A stretch of 64,000 nucleotides of DNA from Orrella sp037026685. GTDB taxonomy: Bacteria; Pseudomonadota; Gammaproteobacteria; Burkholderiales; Burkholderiaceae_B. Below the pieces are notes generated by a model that worked only from the letters and a program-made list of their open reading frames with translations, was not told where the DNA came from and did no database searches. Of this stretch, positions 1-8,239 are shown one piece after another. Each line of letters begins with the position of its first letter. Within the stretch, counting starts at the first letter, position 1. The translations under genes and the position numbers were made by a program. The DNA lies in NCBI RefSeq assembly GCF_037026685.1, contig NZ_JBANET010000020.1, forward strand, positions 24,363-88,362, written 5' to 3'.

Positions 1-172
1 GGTTGCTTTCGCGCGCGTTGGCGATGAATTCCTGCAGAAAGCGCACCGGCAGGTTGTCGATGCAGGTAAAGCCGGAATCTTCGAGCAGGCGCAGCGCGAC
101 GGACTTGCCCGAGCCGGAGATGCCGGTCAGCAGCACGACGTTCAGCGGGGGGGCGATGTCCTCTTCTTGCAC
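1..172 (-). CDS. rapZ: RNase adapter protein RapZ, N-terminal part (runs off the window)
   Basis: This is the first 57 codons of a RapZ/YvcJ-type P-loop ATPase. The family binds GlcN6P and hands the GlmZ small RNA to RNase E in enterobacteria. Its role in betaproteobacteria is less clear. The translation begins near Q-E-E-D-I-A-P and carries the Walker A motif GISGSGKS within the first 25 residues, followed by the family stretch DNLPVRFL. The start is a GTG at 172, only 6 nt after the hprK stop, so it is the last visible gene of the kdsD-to-rapZ transcription unit. The C-terminal part lies outside the window. The family call is secure from the N-terminus and gene context. Confidence 0.85.
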   Translation of the reverse strand, partial: MQEEDIAPPLNVVLLTGISGSGKSVALRLLEDSGFTCIDNLPVRFLQEFIANARESN

Positions 173-178
173 GGCGTT

Positions 179-1105
179 CTATTTGCTGTTTTGCATGATG
201 GCGGCGGCCTGCCGCTCCATGAATTCGCCCAGGGTGTCGATGCCCCGCAGCTTCAGGATGGTGTTGCGCACGGCGGCCTCGACCAGCACCGCCAGGTTGC
301 GGCCCGCCGCCACCTGCAGCATGACGCGCCGCACCGGCAGGCCCAGCATGTCCTGGGTCATGTCCTGCAGCGGCAGGCGCTCGAACTTGTCCTGGGCGGT
401 GGCGCGGATCAGGTGCACGATCAGCTTCAGGCGCATCTTGCGGCGCACCGAGGTCTCGCCGAAGATGGTGCGGATGTCCAGCAGGCCCAGGCCGCGCACT
501 TCGAGCAGGTTCTGCAGCAGCGGCGGGCAATGGCCTTCGATGACGTTGGGCGCGGTGCGCGAGAGCTCGACCGCGTCGTCGGCCACCAGGCCGTGGCCGC
601 GCGAGATCAGTTCCAGCGCCAGCTCGCTCTTGCCCAGCCCCGATTCGCCGGTGATCAGCACGCCCAGGCCCAGCACGTCCATGAAAACGCCGTGCACCGT
701 GGTGGTGGGCGCCAGGCGCTTGCCCAGGTAGATGCGCAGCAGGTCGATCAGCTGCGCGGCGGCGATGGGCGTGGACAGCAGCGGCACCTGCTGGCGCTCG
801 CAGTGCTCGATGAGGTCGTCCGGGGCGCTCAGGCCGTCGCCCAGCAGGATGGCGGGCACGCCGCCGGCCAGCAGCTCTTCGATGTAGTAGACGCGCCGGC
901 GCATTTCCAGGCGCTTGTAGAAGGCCATTTCGGGCTCGCCGAATACCTGGATGCGCGAGGGGTGGATGAGGTTCAGGTGGCCGACCAGGTCGGCGGCCGA
1001 GTCGCCTTCCTCGGGCAGGGCGTTGTCGGCCGAGGCATGCCCCGCTATCCAGGTGAACGGGATCTTGTCCGCGTTGTCGTCTACGAGATCCTGGACGGTG
1101 AGCAT
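179..1105 (-). CDS. hprK: HPr kinase/phosphorylase
   Basis: 308 aa, the normal length for HprK. The enzyme phosphorylates and dephosphorylates the regulatory serine of HPr. The N-terminal half is the substrate-recognition domain. The C-terminal kinase domain holds the Walker A motif GESGLGKS at residues 153-160, a conserved His at 138 (TVHGV) and the downstream VADD stretch typical of the family. In proteobacteria HprK is usually tied to the regulatory PTS-Ntr rather than to sugar uptake, and its position between ptsN and rapZ fits. It starts 14 nt after the ptsN stop and is clearly co-transcribed. No HPr gene lies in the window. Confidence 0.95.
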   Translation of the reverse strand: MLTVQDLVDDNADKIPFTWIAGHASADNALPEEGDSAADLVGHLNLIHPSRIQVFGEPEMAFYKRLEMRRRVYYIEELLAGGVPAILLGDGLSAPDDLIEHCERQQVPLLSTPIAAAQLIDLLRIYLGKRLAPTTTVHGVFMDVLGLGVLITGESGLGKSELALELISRGHGLVADDAVELSRTAPNVIEGHCPPLLQNLLEVRGLGLLDIRTIFGETSVRRKMRLKLIVHLIRATAQDKFERLPLQDMTQDMLGLPVRRVMLQVAAGRNLAVLVEAAVRNTILKLRGIDTLGEFMERQAAAIMQNSK

Positions 1106-1119
1106 CGGGCGTTCGCTAG

Positions 1120-1575
1120 TCAGGAGTTGCCGCTGGTGAGCAGCCGGTGCACCGCGGCCGGGTCGGCCTCGGCGATGAGCCGCTCGCGCAAGGGTTTGTT
1201 CGAGAGCAGCTGCGCCAGCTCGGCAAGGATGTCCAGGTGCTGCTGGGTGGCCGTCTCGGGCACCAGCAGGATCATCAGCAGCCGCACCGGCTGGCCATCT
1301 GGCGCATCGAAGGGCACGGGCTGGGCCAGCCGGTAGAAGGCGGCCAGCGCCTCGGTCAGGCCCTTGACCCGCCCGTGCGGCACGGCCACGCCCTGGCCCA
1401 GCGCCGTCGAACCCAGGCGCTCGCGCGAGAACAGGCTGTCGAAGACGATGCTGCGCGCCAGCCCGTGGTGGTTTTCGAACAGCAGGCCGGCTTGCTCGAA
1501 TGCCCGCTTCTTGCTGGTGGCCGGCAGGTCCAGGACGATGTTTCCAGCCGGCAGGATTTGCGACAGATGGTTCAT
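1120..1575 (-). CDS. ptsN: Nitrogen-regulatory PTS EIIA component (EIIA-Ntr)
   Basis: 151 aa, a single PTS EIIA type-2 domain. The phosphorylatable histidine is His67 in the motif GVAVPHGRVKG. I chose the ATG at 1575 (MNHLSQI) because it matches the family N-terminus. The frame stays open further upstream but that extension is low-complexity Pro/Arg-rich and unlike EIIA. EIIA-Ntr relays PTS phosphorylation to K+ transport and other regulatory targets in the cytoplasm. It is followed at once by hprK, which phosphorylates HPr, so the pair forms a local regulatory module. 277 bp separate it from hpf upstream. Confidence 0.95.
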   Translation of the reverse strand: MNHLSQILPAGNIVLDLPATSKKRAFEQAGLLFENHHGLARSIVFDSLFSRERLGSTALGQGVAVPHGRVKGLTEALAAFYRLAQPVPFDAPDGQPVRLLMILLVPETATQQHLDILAELAQLLSNKPLRERLIAEADPAAVHRLLTSGNS

Positions 1576-1852
1576 GCGGACAATTATAGGTTTATATGCG
1601 GCAATGCAAAAAAAGGCCCCGCGCTGCGCCTTCGCGCTTGCTGCCGCCCGCGGGAAAGGTTCTACCCGGGTCGGGCGGCGCGACGGGGCAAGAATAGACC
1701 GGCTGCTGCGGAAAGGGAATCGGGATCGGCCGGAAGGCAACGCTTTTTCCGGCGGCGGGGATGCCGGGCGGGGGCCAGGCGCTTTGGGGAGGGCCGGGCC
1801 CGGGGCCCCCACGGACTGCCTGGGGGCGCGGGCCGCTGCACGTTGACGGGCG

Positions 1853-2173
1853 CTATGCCGCCATCTGCCGCTTGGCGGGCTCGTGCGAATGGTTCTGCAA
1901 ACGGTCCTTGTGCTGGATGACCTTGCGATCGATCTTGTCGGCCAGGGCGTCGATGGCCGCGTAGAGGTTTTCTTCGACTGCCTCGCAGTGGATGTCCTTG
2001 CCGCGCACGCGCATGGTGATTTCCGCGCGGTGACGCAAGGGCTCTACCGAGAGCATGACCTGCGTGTCGATGACATGGTCGAAATGCCGCAGCACTCGCG
2101 CCAGCTTGTTCAAGACATATTCCCGGATGGCGGGCGTGACGTCGAGGTGGTGACCGCTGATGCTCAGGTTCAT
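1853..2173 (-). CDS. hpf: Ribosome hibernation promoting factor
   Basis: 106 aa, one S30AE/HPF domain (starts MNLSISGHHL, ends KRQMAA), the short-HPF length. It binds the decoding region of the 30S subunit and helps form idle 100S ribosomes in stationary phase. The start at 2173 is supported by the exact family N-terminus. It lies 143 nt downstream of lptB and 277 nt upstream of ptsN on the same strand. In many proteobacteria rpoN sits directly upstream of hpf; here lptB does. Confidence 0.95.
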   Translation of the reverse strand: MNLSISGHHLDVTPAIREYVLNKLARVLRHFDHVIDTQVMLSVEPLRHRAEITMRVRGKDIHCEAVEENLYAAIDALADKIDRKVIQHKDRLQNHSHEPAKRQMAA

Positions 2174-2316
2174 ATCGGGCTCTCCTATCGAGAAAAGATG
2201 CGCCGTCGGCGCGGTTGGTACGTCTAGGCTTCCCTCCAAAAAAAATGACAGTTTCGAGTCCAGTTTATAGAGATTCGGCAGCGATTCCAACCAGCGCGCG
2301 GGCGCCCGGCTGCAGA

Positions 2317-3132
2317 CTACATCCTGAAATGTTCGCCCAGATAGACGCGCCGCACGGCCGGGTCGCCGACGATCTCGTCGGGATGGCCGTCGGTGAGCAC
2401 CTTGCCCTCGCTGATGATGTAGGCGCGGTCGCAGATCCCCAGCGTCTCGCGCACGTTGTGGTCGGTGATGAGCACGCCGATGCCCCGGCTCTTGAGAAAG
2501 CGCACGATGCGCTGGATCTCGATGACCGCGATGGGATCCACGCCGGCGAAGGGCTCGTCCAGCAGGATGAAGCGCGGCTGGGTGGCCAGGGCCCGGGCGA
2601 TTTCGACGCGGCGGCGCTCGCCGCCCGATAGCGAGACCGCCATGTTGCGGCGGATGTGGCCGATCTGCAGCTCCTCGAGCAGCGACTCGAGCAGATCCTC
2701 GATCTGCTTGCCGCGCAGCAGCTTGCCATGCCGGTCCACCTGCAGCTCTAGCACGGCGCGGATGTTCTGCTCGACCGTCAGGCGGCGGAACACCGAGGCG
2801 TCCTGGGGCAGGTAGGACAAGCCCAGGCGCGCGCGCTTGTGGATGGGCATGGCCGTGACCGGCACGTCGTCGATCTCGATGCGGCCGGCGTCGGCCGGCA
2901 CCAGGCCCACGATCATGTAGAAGCTGGTGGTCTTGCCCGCGCCGTTGGGGCCGAGCAGGCCCACGACCTCGCCGCTGTCGACGGAGATCGAGACGTCCTG
3001 CACGACGGTGCGCCCGCCGTAGGTCTTGCGCAGGCCGACCGCGCGCAGGCGCCCCGGGGCCTGCTGCGCGCCGGAGGCCACCGCCGCCGAGGCGGCCGGC
3101 AGGGAAGCGGGAGAGGAAGTCGATTCGCTCAT
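2317..3132 (-). CDS. lptB: LPS export ABC transporter ATP-binding protein LptB
   Basis: 271 aa. A single ABC ATPase that powers LPS extraction from the inner membrane with LptF/G/C. Visible motifs are Walker A (GPNGAGKTT), the Q-loop region YLPQDASVF, the signature LSGGERRR, Walker B ILLDEPFAGVDP and the switch His in ITDHNVRE. I chose the ATG at 3132 (MSESTSS) rather than one 15 nt upstream. About 30 residues of Ala/Ser-rich leader precede the fold, slightly longer than the enterobacterial protein. The start is 12 nt from the lptA stop, so it is part of the lptC-A-B unit. Confidence 0.95.
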   Translation of the reverse strand: MSESTSSPASLPAASAAVASGAQQAPGRLRAVGLRKTYGGRTVVQDVSISVDSGEVVGLLGPNGAGKTTSFYMIVGLVPADAGRIEIDDVPVTAMPIHKRARLGLSYLPQDASVFRRLTVEQNIRAVLELQVDRHGKLLRGKQIEDLLESLLEELQIGHIRRNMAVSLSGGERRRVEIARALATQPRFILLDEPFAGVDPIAVIEIQRIVRFLKSRGIGVLITDHNVRETLGICDRAYIISEGKVLTDGHPDEIVGDPAVRRVYLGEHFRM

Positions 3133-3143
3133 GCGTCGGGCAA

Positions 3144-3761
3144 TCAAGGTTGGGCGGCGCCCGGCTTGGCGTTGGCGCCGCCCGCCTGCGCGCAGGCGGC
3201 GGCCGCCGCCTCGGACTTGGCGCGCGGCTGGGCGATCGAGCGCACGCGCCCGCCGGGGGCCGCCGAGCCGCTTCCGCCGGTGGCCTGGTAGGTGTCGTTC
3301 TGCTGGTTGTAGCGGATGCGCTCGCCGCTGACGCTGTCAAACGGCTTGCCGCACACCAGGCGGGTGACCACGGCCTGGCCGATCATCTCGATGGTCTCGT
3401 TCCTGCCGTCGTATTCGGCGCGCTGGCCCACCGCCTCGATGACCTCGCTGGAGCCGGGCCGCACCTGGCGGATGTGCACCAGGCGGCCCTTGCCCACCGT
3501 GGCGGTGCCGTGCTGGAAGCCCTGCGCGTCCTCGCGCATTTCCAGGGTGTCGGCCCGCAGGGTCAGGTCGCCGCGCGTCATGATGACGTTGCCGGTGAAG
3601 GTGCTTTGCCGCTTGACGTCGTCGTAGTGCAAGGAGTCGGACAGGATCAGCGTGTCGGGTTCTTCGGCCTGGCCCGCGGCCTGCGCGTGCGCCGGCGCGG
3701 CGAGCAGCGAGAGGGCCAGGGTCAGCAAGGGGGCGGCGAGGCGTAGGCGCTTGGCAGGCAT
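3144..3761 (-). CDS. lptA: Lipopolysaccharide transport periplasmic protein LptA
   Basis: 205 aa. A Sec signal peptide (MPAKRLRLAAPLLTLALS, predicted cleavage after AHA near residue 26) precedes an OstA/LptA beta-jellyroll domain (LSDSLHYDDVKRQSTFTGNV onward) that forms the periplasmic bridge for LPS. The last about 40 residues are Ala/Gln-rich and probably disordered. It sits between lptC and lptB with gaps of only 11-13 nt, so one transcript is expected. Confidence 0.93.
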   Translation of the reverse strand: MPAKRLRLAAPLLTLALSLLAAPAHAQAAGQAEEPDTLILSDSLHYDDVKRQSTFTGNVIMTRGDLTLRADTLEMREDAQGFQHGTATVGKGRLVHIRQVRPGSSEVIEAVGQRAEYDGRNETIEMIGQAVVTRLVCGKPFDSVSGERIRYNQQNDTYQATGGSGSAAPGGRVRSIAQPRAKSEAAAAACAQAGGANAKPGAAQP

Positions 3762-3774
3762 GGCGGTATGCGGG

Positions 3775-4398
3775 TCAAGGAGTCGGATTGTCGTTCAGGC
3801 GGCGGCGCCCGCTGATCGGGCCGCTGTCGGCGCCGGAAATCTGCACGTCGGTGGCCGAGTGTACGTCGAGCTGGCGGGTGCGGTTGTTGTAGCGCATGCC
3901 GGTGCCGTTCATGCGCGAGCGGCCGTTGACCACCTGCGCCGGCTTGTCGGTGTAGGCCAGGTCTTCGTCCGGCAGGATGATGATCTCTTCGCTGCGCACG
4001 TCCATGGCGGCCCGCTCGCCGTCGGCCATGCGGTGCAGGTGCGCGTCCTCGCGCATGATGATGCGCGCGCCGTCCTGGTCCATGTAGGCCTTGCGGGAGG
4101 TGCCGATGGTGACCGGGTTGCCGGCCTGCTGGCCGACCGCGCGCGGTTCGGTGATCTCGTAGGAGTCGTCGTCCGGATAATGCTGCAGCAGTGCGCCCTC
4201 GAGCCGGTTGATGGGCTTGCCGCTGGCGTCCGAGCGCAGCATCACGAACCGCTCGGCCCAGGCGTCCGGCTCGTGGGTGACGCGCCGCGGCGGGTCGATC
4301 GGGATGGCCCGCTGCGCGTAGTCGGCCGCCCACCAGGTGCCCAGCACCAGGGCGATCAGCAGGCCCAGCGCGATGAGGGTGGGAAAGCGGTCTCTCAT
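3775..4398 (-). CDS. lptC: LPS export ABC transporter periplasmic protein LptC
   Basis: 207 aa. A single N-terminal membrane anchor (about residues 7-27, LIALGLLIALVLGTWWAADY) is followed by a periplasmic LptC domain rich in short beta-strands. It tethers LptA to the LptBFG transporter. It follows kdsC by 3 nt, coupling Kdo synthesis to LPS export. Sequence conservation in LptC is low, so the call leans on size, topology and place in the kdsD-kdsC-lptC-lptA-lptB order. Confidence 0.9.
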   Translation of the reverse strand: MRDRFPTLIALGLLIALVLGTWWAADYAQRAIPIDPPRRVTHEPDAWAERFVMLRSDASGKPINRLEGALLQHYPDDDSYEITEPRAVGQQAGNPVTIGTSRKAYMDQDGARIIMREDAHLHRMADGERAAMDVRSEEIIILPDEDLAYTDKPAQVVNGRSRMNGTGMRYNNRTRQLDVHSATDVQISGADSGPISGRRRLNDNPTP

Positions 4399-4401
4399 GT
4401 C

Positions 4402-5001
4402 TTACTGGTTGACTCCGGGGCCCAGCAGGCCCGGCTGGAAGAAGGCGCCCAGCCGGCCCTGCGCGGCCAGGATGAGGTCGCAGCATTCGCGCGCCGCGCC
4501 GCTGCCGCCGGGACGGCTGGCGACCCAGTGCGCGGCCTGCGCGACGTAGGCCGGCGCATCCGGGACGCTGGCGGCAAAGCCCGCGCGCTGCATGGCCGGC
4601 AGGTCGATCAGGTCATCGCCCATGAAGCCGGTGTGTTCCAGTAGGACATTCAGGCGCTGCGCCAGTTCCGTCAGGGCCTGGCCCTTGTCCTGCACGCCCT
4701 GCATGACGTGGGCGATGCCCAGCTCGGCGGCGCGCCGGTCGGCGATGGGGCCCTGGCGGCCGGTGATCAGCGCCACGGTGATGCCGCTCTTGACCAGCAG
4801 GCGCAGGCCATGCCCGTCCAGGGCATGGAAGCGCTTGGCCACTTCGCCGTGTTCGCCGTACCACAGGCTGCCGTCGGTAAGCACGCCGTCGACGTCGAAC
4901 ACCATCAGGCGCAGCGGCGCCAGGCGTTCGCGCACGGCCGGCGGCACGCGCGACAGGACCAGGGCTTCGGCGGGATGCGGGGGGGTAAGCGTCGGTTCCA
5001 T
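4402..5001 (-). CDS. kdsC: 3-deoxy-D-manno-octulosonate 8-phosphate phosphatase (KdsC)
   Basis: 199 aa HAD-superfamily phosphatase that removes phosphate from Kdo-8-P. The nucleophile motif is DVDGVLTDG (Asp36 and Asp38). Motif II ITGR follows, then the KdsC-type GDDLIDLPAM loop. It is co-directional with kdsD (6 nt apart) and with lptC (3 nt). The N-terminus has about 25 residues before the fold, a modest extension over the E. coli protein. Confidence 0.94.
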   Translation of the reverse strand: MEPTLTPPHPAEALVLSRVPPAVRERLAPLRLMVFDVDGVLTDGSLWYGEHGEVAKRFHALDGHGLRLLVKSGITVALITGRQGPIADRRAAELGIAHVMQGVQDKGQALTELAQRLNVLLEHTGFMGDDLIDLPAMQRAGFAASVPDAPAYVAQAAHWVASRPGGSGAARECCDLILAAQGRLGAFFQPGLLGPGVNQ

Positions 5002-5007
5002 CTCGTA

Positions 5008-5988
5008 TCAGACTACCTTGGCGGCCATCAGGTCGTGCATGTGCAGGGCGCCGGCCAGGCGGCCTTCCCCGTCCAGCACGAGCATCTGGCTGATTTTCAG
5101 TTCGTCCATCCGGGCGGCGGCGTCCACGGCCAGGGCTTCGGCGGCGATGGTGCGGGGGTTGCGCGTCATGCCTTCGGTCACGGGCAGGCCGCGCACGTCC
5201 CCGCGTTTTTCGATCAGGCGGCGCAGGTCCCCGTCGGTGAAGATGCCCACGGGGCGGCGCTGCGGATCCAGCACCACTGCCATGCCCATGCCCTTGGCCG
5301 AGATCTCCTCGAGCGCCTGAAACACGGTGGCGTCCTGGGCCACCGCCGGCAGGGCGGCGCCGCGCCGCATGACGTCGCCCACGTGGGTAAGCAGCCGGCG
5401 TCCCAGGGCCCCGCCCGGGTGCGAGCGGGCGAAATCCTCGGGGCCGAAGCCGCGGGCCTGCAGGCAGGCCACCGCCAGCGCATCGCCCAGCGCCAGGGCG
5501 GCGGTGGTGCTGGCGGTGGGCGCCAGGTTCAGCGGGCAGGCCTCGTGCTCGACCGCGCCGTCCAGGTGCACGTCCGCCAGCCGGGCCAGCTCCGAGTCGG
5601 GGTTGCCGGTGATGGCGACGATCCGCGCGCCCATGCGGCGCGCTGGCGGGATGATGGTGAGCAGTTCCTGGCTGGCGCCCGAGTGCGACAGGCACAGCAT
5701 GACGTCCTGGGACGTGATCATGCCCAGGTCGCCGTGCACCGCCTCGGCGGCATGCATGAAGAAGGCCGGCGTGCCGGTCGAGGCCAGGGTGGCGGCGATC
5801 TTGCGCGCCACATGGCCGGTCTTGCCCAGGCCGCTGACCACCACGCGGCCCTTGCACTGCAGCAGCAGCTCGCAGGCCTGCGCGAAACTGTCGTCCAGCC
5901 GCCGGGCCAGCGTCTCGATGGCCTGGGCCTCGATGCGCAGGGTGCGCCGGGCGCTTTCCAGGGCCGTGTGGGTCGGGGTTGCGTTCAT
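5008..5988 (-). CDS. kdsD: D-arabinose 5-phosphate isomerase (KdsD/KpsF)
   Basis: 326 aa. It interconverts ribulose-5-P and arabinose-5-P, the first step toward Kdo. An N-terminal SIS domain (about residues 35-175, with GLGKTGHVARKIAATLAST and the SHSGASQE motif) precedes two CBS domains (about 205-326). It is the first gene of the minus-strand unit that runs through the lpt genes to rapZ and is divergent from purT. The 179 bp between them must hold both promoters, although I see no strong consensus boxes there. Confidence 0.95.
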   Translation of the reverse strand: MNATPTHTALESARRTLRIEAQAIETLARRLDDSFAQACELLLQCKGRVVVSGLGKTGHVARKIAATLASTGTPAFFMHAAEAVHGDLGMITSQDVMLCLSHSGASQELLTIIPPARRMGARIVAITGNPDSELARLADVHLDGAVEHEACPLNLAPTASTTAALALGDALAVACLQARGFGPEDFARSHPGGALGRRLLTHVGDVMRRGAALPAVAQDATVFQALEEISAKGMGMAVVLDPQRRPVGIFTDGDLRRLIEKRGDVRGLPVTEGMTRNPRTIAAEALAVDAAARMDELKISQMLVLDGEGRLAGALHMHDLMAAKVV

Positions 5989-6167
5989 CGCCGGAGTTTA
6001 ATTCATCGCCAGCCGCCCGGCAGGGCGGACAAGGGGGCGCCCGCCGGCGCGGCGGGCCCGGCCGCCCCCGGGCCGGCCCTGCCTGTTTGCGGGGGGCGGC
6101 GCCGCTGTGGCAAGCTTTCGCGTCTTTTCCCGCATCCTTTTCTTTCACGACGCTCAAGGCGCCCGCC

Positions 6168-7382
6168 ATGTCCGACATTCCCGCTCCCATTCTTGGTACT
6201 CCTTCCAGTCCTTCGGCCACGCGCGTGATGCTGCTGGGCGCCGGCGAACTGGGCAAGGAGGTCGTCATCGCCCTGCAGCGCCTGGGCGTGGAAGTGATCG
6301 CCGTCGACCGCTACGAGAACGCCCCCGGCCACCAGGTCGCGCACCGCGCCCACGTGGTGGCCATGACCGATGCCCAGGCGCTGCGCCGCGTCATCGAGGC
6401 CGAGCGGCCCGACGTGGTGGTGCCCGAGATCGAGGCCATCGCCACCGACCTGCTGGTCGAGCTCGAGGCGGCCGGGGTCACGCGCGTCACGCCCACGGCG
6501 CGCGCCGCCCGCCTGACCATGAACCGCGAGGGCATCCGCCGCCTGGCGGCCGAGACCCTGGGCCTGCCCACTTCGCCCTACCGTTTCGTCGATACCGAGG
6601 ACGAGCTGCGCGCGGCCATCGGCCAGATCGGCTATCCCTGCGTGATCAAGCCGGTCATGTCCTCCTCGGGCAAGGGCCAGTCCGTCATCCGGGGCGAGCA
6701 GGACGTGGCCCAGGCCTGGCGCTACGCCCAGGAGGGCGGCCGGGTGGGCGGCGGGCGCGCCATTGTCGAGGGTTTTATCGACTTCGACTACGAGATCACC
6801 TTGCTGACCGTGCGCTGCCGCGGCGCGGACGGCAGCGTGCAGACGCGCTTTTGCGACCCCATCGGCCATCGCCAGGTGGACGGCGACTACGTCGAGAGCT
6901 GGCAGCCGCATCCCATGTCGCCGCGCGCGCTCGAGCGGGCCCGGGAGATCGCGCTGGCGGTCACCGGCGAGCTGGGCGGGCTGGGGCTGTTCGGCGTGGA
7001 GCTGTTCGTGGCCGGCGACCAGGTCTGGTTCTCGGAGGTCAGCCCGCGCCCGCACGACACCGGCATGGTCACGATGATCACCCAGGAGCAGAACGAGTTC
7101 GAGCTGCATGCGCGCGCCCTGCTGGGGCTGCCGGTGGACACCAGCCTGCGCCGGCCGGGCGCCAGCAGCGTGATCTACGGCGGCGTGCAGGCGCAGGGCG
7201 TGCGTTTTCACGGCGTGGCGCAGGCCCTGGCCGAGCCGGGCACCGACATCCGCCTGTTCGGCAAGCCCGAATCCTATGTGCGCCGGCGCATGGGCGTGGC
7301 GCTGGCCACGGCCCCGGACGTGCAGGCCGCCCGCGAAAAGGCGGTGCGTGTCTCGCAGGGCGTGACGGTCGCGGCGCCGTAG
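6168..7382 (+). CDS. purT: Formate-dependent phosphoribosylglycinamide formyltransferase (PurT)
   Basis: 404 aa ATP-grasp enzyme, slightly longer than the usual 390-395. It makes formyl-GAR from GAR, formate and ATP in purine synthesis. Seen are the N-terminal nucleotide fold (MLLGAGELGKEV), the ATP-grasp loop PVMSSSGKGQS and the metal-site region FSEVSPRPHDTGMVT. The ATG at 6168 (MSDIPAP) gives the family N-terminus; the open frame upstream is low-complexity. It is a single gene, divergent from kdsD. Confidence 0.96.
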   Translation: MSDIPAPILGTPSSPSATRVMLLGAGELGKEVVIALQRLGVEVIAVDRYENAPGHQVAHRAHVVAMTDAQALRRVIEAERPDVVVPEIEAIATDLLVELEAAGVTRVTPTARAARLTMNREGIRRLAAETLGLPTSPYRFVDTEDELRAAIGQIGYPCVIKPVMSSSGKGQSVIRGEQDVAQAWRYAQEGGRVGGGRAIVEGFIDFDYEITLLTVRCRGADGSVQTRFCDPIGHRQVDGDYVESWQPHPMSPRALERAREIALAVTGELGGLGLFGVELFVAGDQVWFSEVSPRPHDTGMVTMITQEQNEFELHARALLGLPVDTSLRRPGASSVIYGGVQAQGVRFHGVAQALAEPGTDIRLFGKPESYVRRRMGVALATAPDVQAAREKAVRVSQGVTVAAP

Positions 7383-7434
7383 CTTTGCGCCGGCAGGGTC
7401 GGCGCGCGGGCCGCGCACCCGATCCCGCTGCCGT

Positions 7435-7448
7435 TTGACCTGGATCAA
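7435..7448 (+). promoter_or_regulatory. FNR/ANR-type binding site upstream of the cyd locus
   Basis: TTGACCTGGATCAA matches the FNR consensus TTGAT-N4-ATCAA at 9 of 10 defined positions. Its centre (7441.5) lies 41.5 bp upstream of a predicted start near 7483, using CACACT (7471-7476) as the -10 element. This is class II activator spacing. It would switch on the regulator-cydABX-DC unit when oxygen falls, as expected for a high-affinity bd oxidase. Confidence 0.65.
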
Positions 7449-7514
7449 GGCCCCGCCCGGGGCAGGCAGGCACACTGAGGGCCTTGCTTGCGCCGGGTTT
7501 CTTTTTGTTTGATA

Positions 7515-7534
7515 ATTTCAGAAATTTCTGAAAT
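7515..7534. promoter_or_regulatory. Perfect 20-bp palindrome, candidate MarR/GbsR operator
   Basis: ATTTCAGAAATTTCTGAAAT equals its own reverse complement over all 20 bases. It sits in an AT-rich island 30 bp before the regulator start at 7564 and downstream of the predicted transcription start. Such placement suits a repressor roadblock. MarR-family dimers bind palindromes of this size, so autoregulation is the natural guess. Confidence 0.6.
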
Positions 7535-7563
7535 CACTGTAACTGATGAAAAGGCCCGGCAGC

Positions 7564-8121
7564 ATGAAACTCACCCCCCAGACCGAACGTTTCGTGCTGC
7601 ATTTCGGCGAAATGGGCAGCCGCTGGGGCGTAAACCGCACGGTGGGCCAGATCTATGCGCTCATTTTTTTGTCCGAGCATCCGCTCAATGCCGACGAAAT
7701 CGCCGAAACCCTGGGTTTTTCGCGCTCGAACGTCAGCATGGGCCTGAAGGAGCTGCAGTCATGGCGGCTGGTCAAGCTGGTGCACCAGGTCGGCGATCGG
7801 CGCGACTACTTCGATTCGCCCAAGGACGTCTGGGAGATCTTCCGCGTGCTGGTCGAGGAAAAACGCAAGCGCGAGATCGATCCGACCCTGACCCTGCTGC
7901 GCGACACGCTGATCGAGGCGCCGGCCGACCAGGCCGAGCGCCATGCCCAGCAGCGCATGAAAGAGATGCTCGAGCTGATCGAGCTGTCCACCGCCTGGTT
8001 CGACGAGATCCAGCGCCTGCCGCCCGAGACGCTCGAGCGCCTGATGCGCCTGGGCTCGAAGGTGCAGAAAGTGCTGGGCCTGGCCGGCAAGCTGCGCGGC
8101 GGCGCCGGCCCGGACCGATAG
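7564..8121 (+). CDS. GbsR/MarR-family transcriptional regulator
   Basis: 185 aa from the ATG at 7564 (MKLTPQTERF); an in-frame ATG at 7546 is possible but has no ribosome site, whereas AAAAGG precedes 7564. The protein has a winged helix-turn-helix: recognition helix around LGFSRSNVSMGLKELQ, wing around VHQVGDRRDYF. A helical C-terminus rich in Glu/Arg follows, as in the GbsR-like branch of MarR. It lies 118 bp ahead of cydA on the same strand, so it may regulate the bd oxidase. Its ligand is unknown. Confidence 0.85.
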   Translation: MKLTPQTERFVLHFGEMGSRWGVNRTVGQIYALIFLSEHPLNADEIAETLGFSRSNVSMGLKELQSWRLVKLVHQVGDRRDYFDSPKDVWEIFRVLVEEKRKREIDPTLTLLRDTLIEAPADQAERHAQQRMKEMLELIELSTAWFDEIQRLPPETLERLMRLGSKVQKVLGLAGKLRGGAGPDR

Positions 8122-8239
8122 GGGCGGGCGACGGGATGCTCCGCCGCATGAACCCCTTGCCCGCCTTGCTTCGCAACGGGCCCGCCGGGCCCCGGCCGCA
8201 CGCCTGCCGCGTGCATGTTTCCTGTCAGGGCAGATCATC

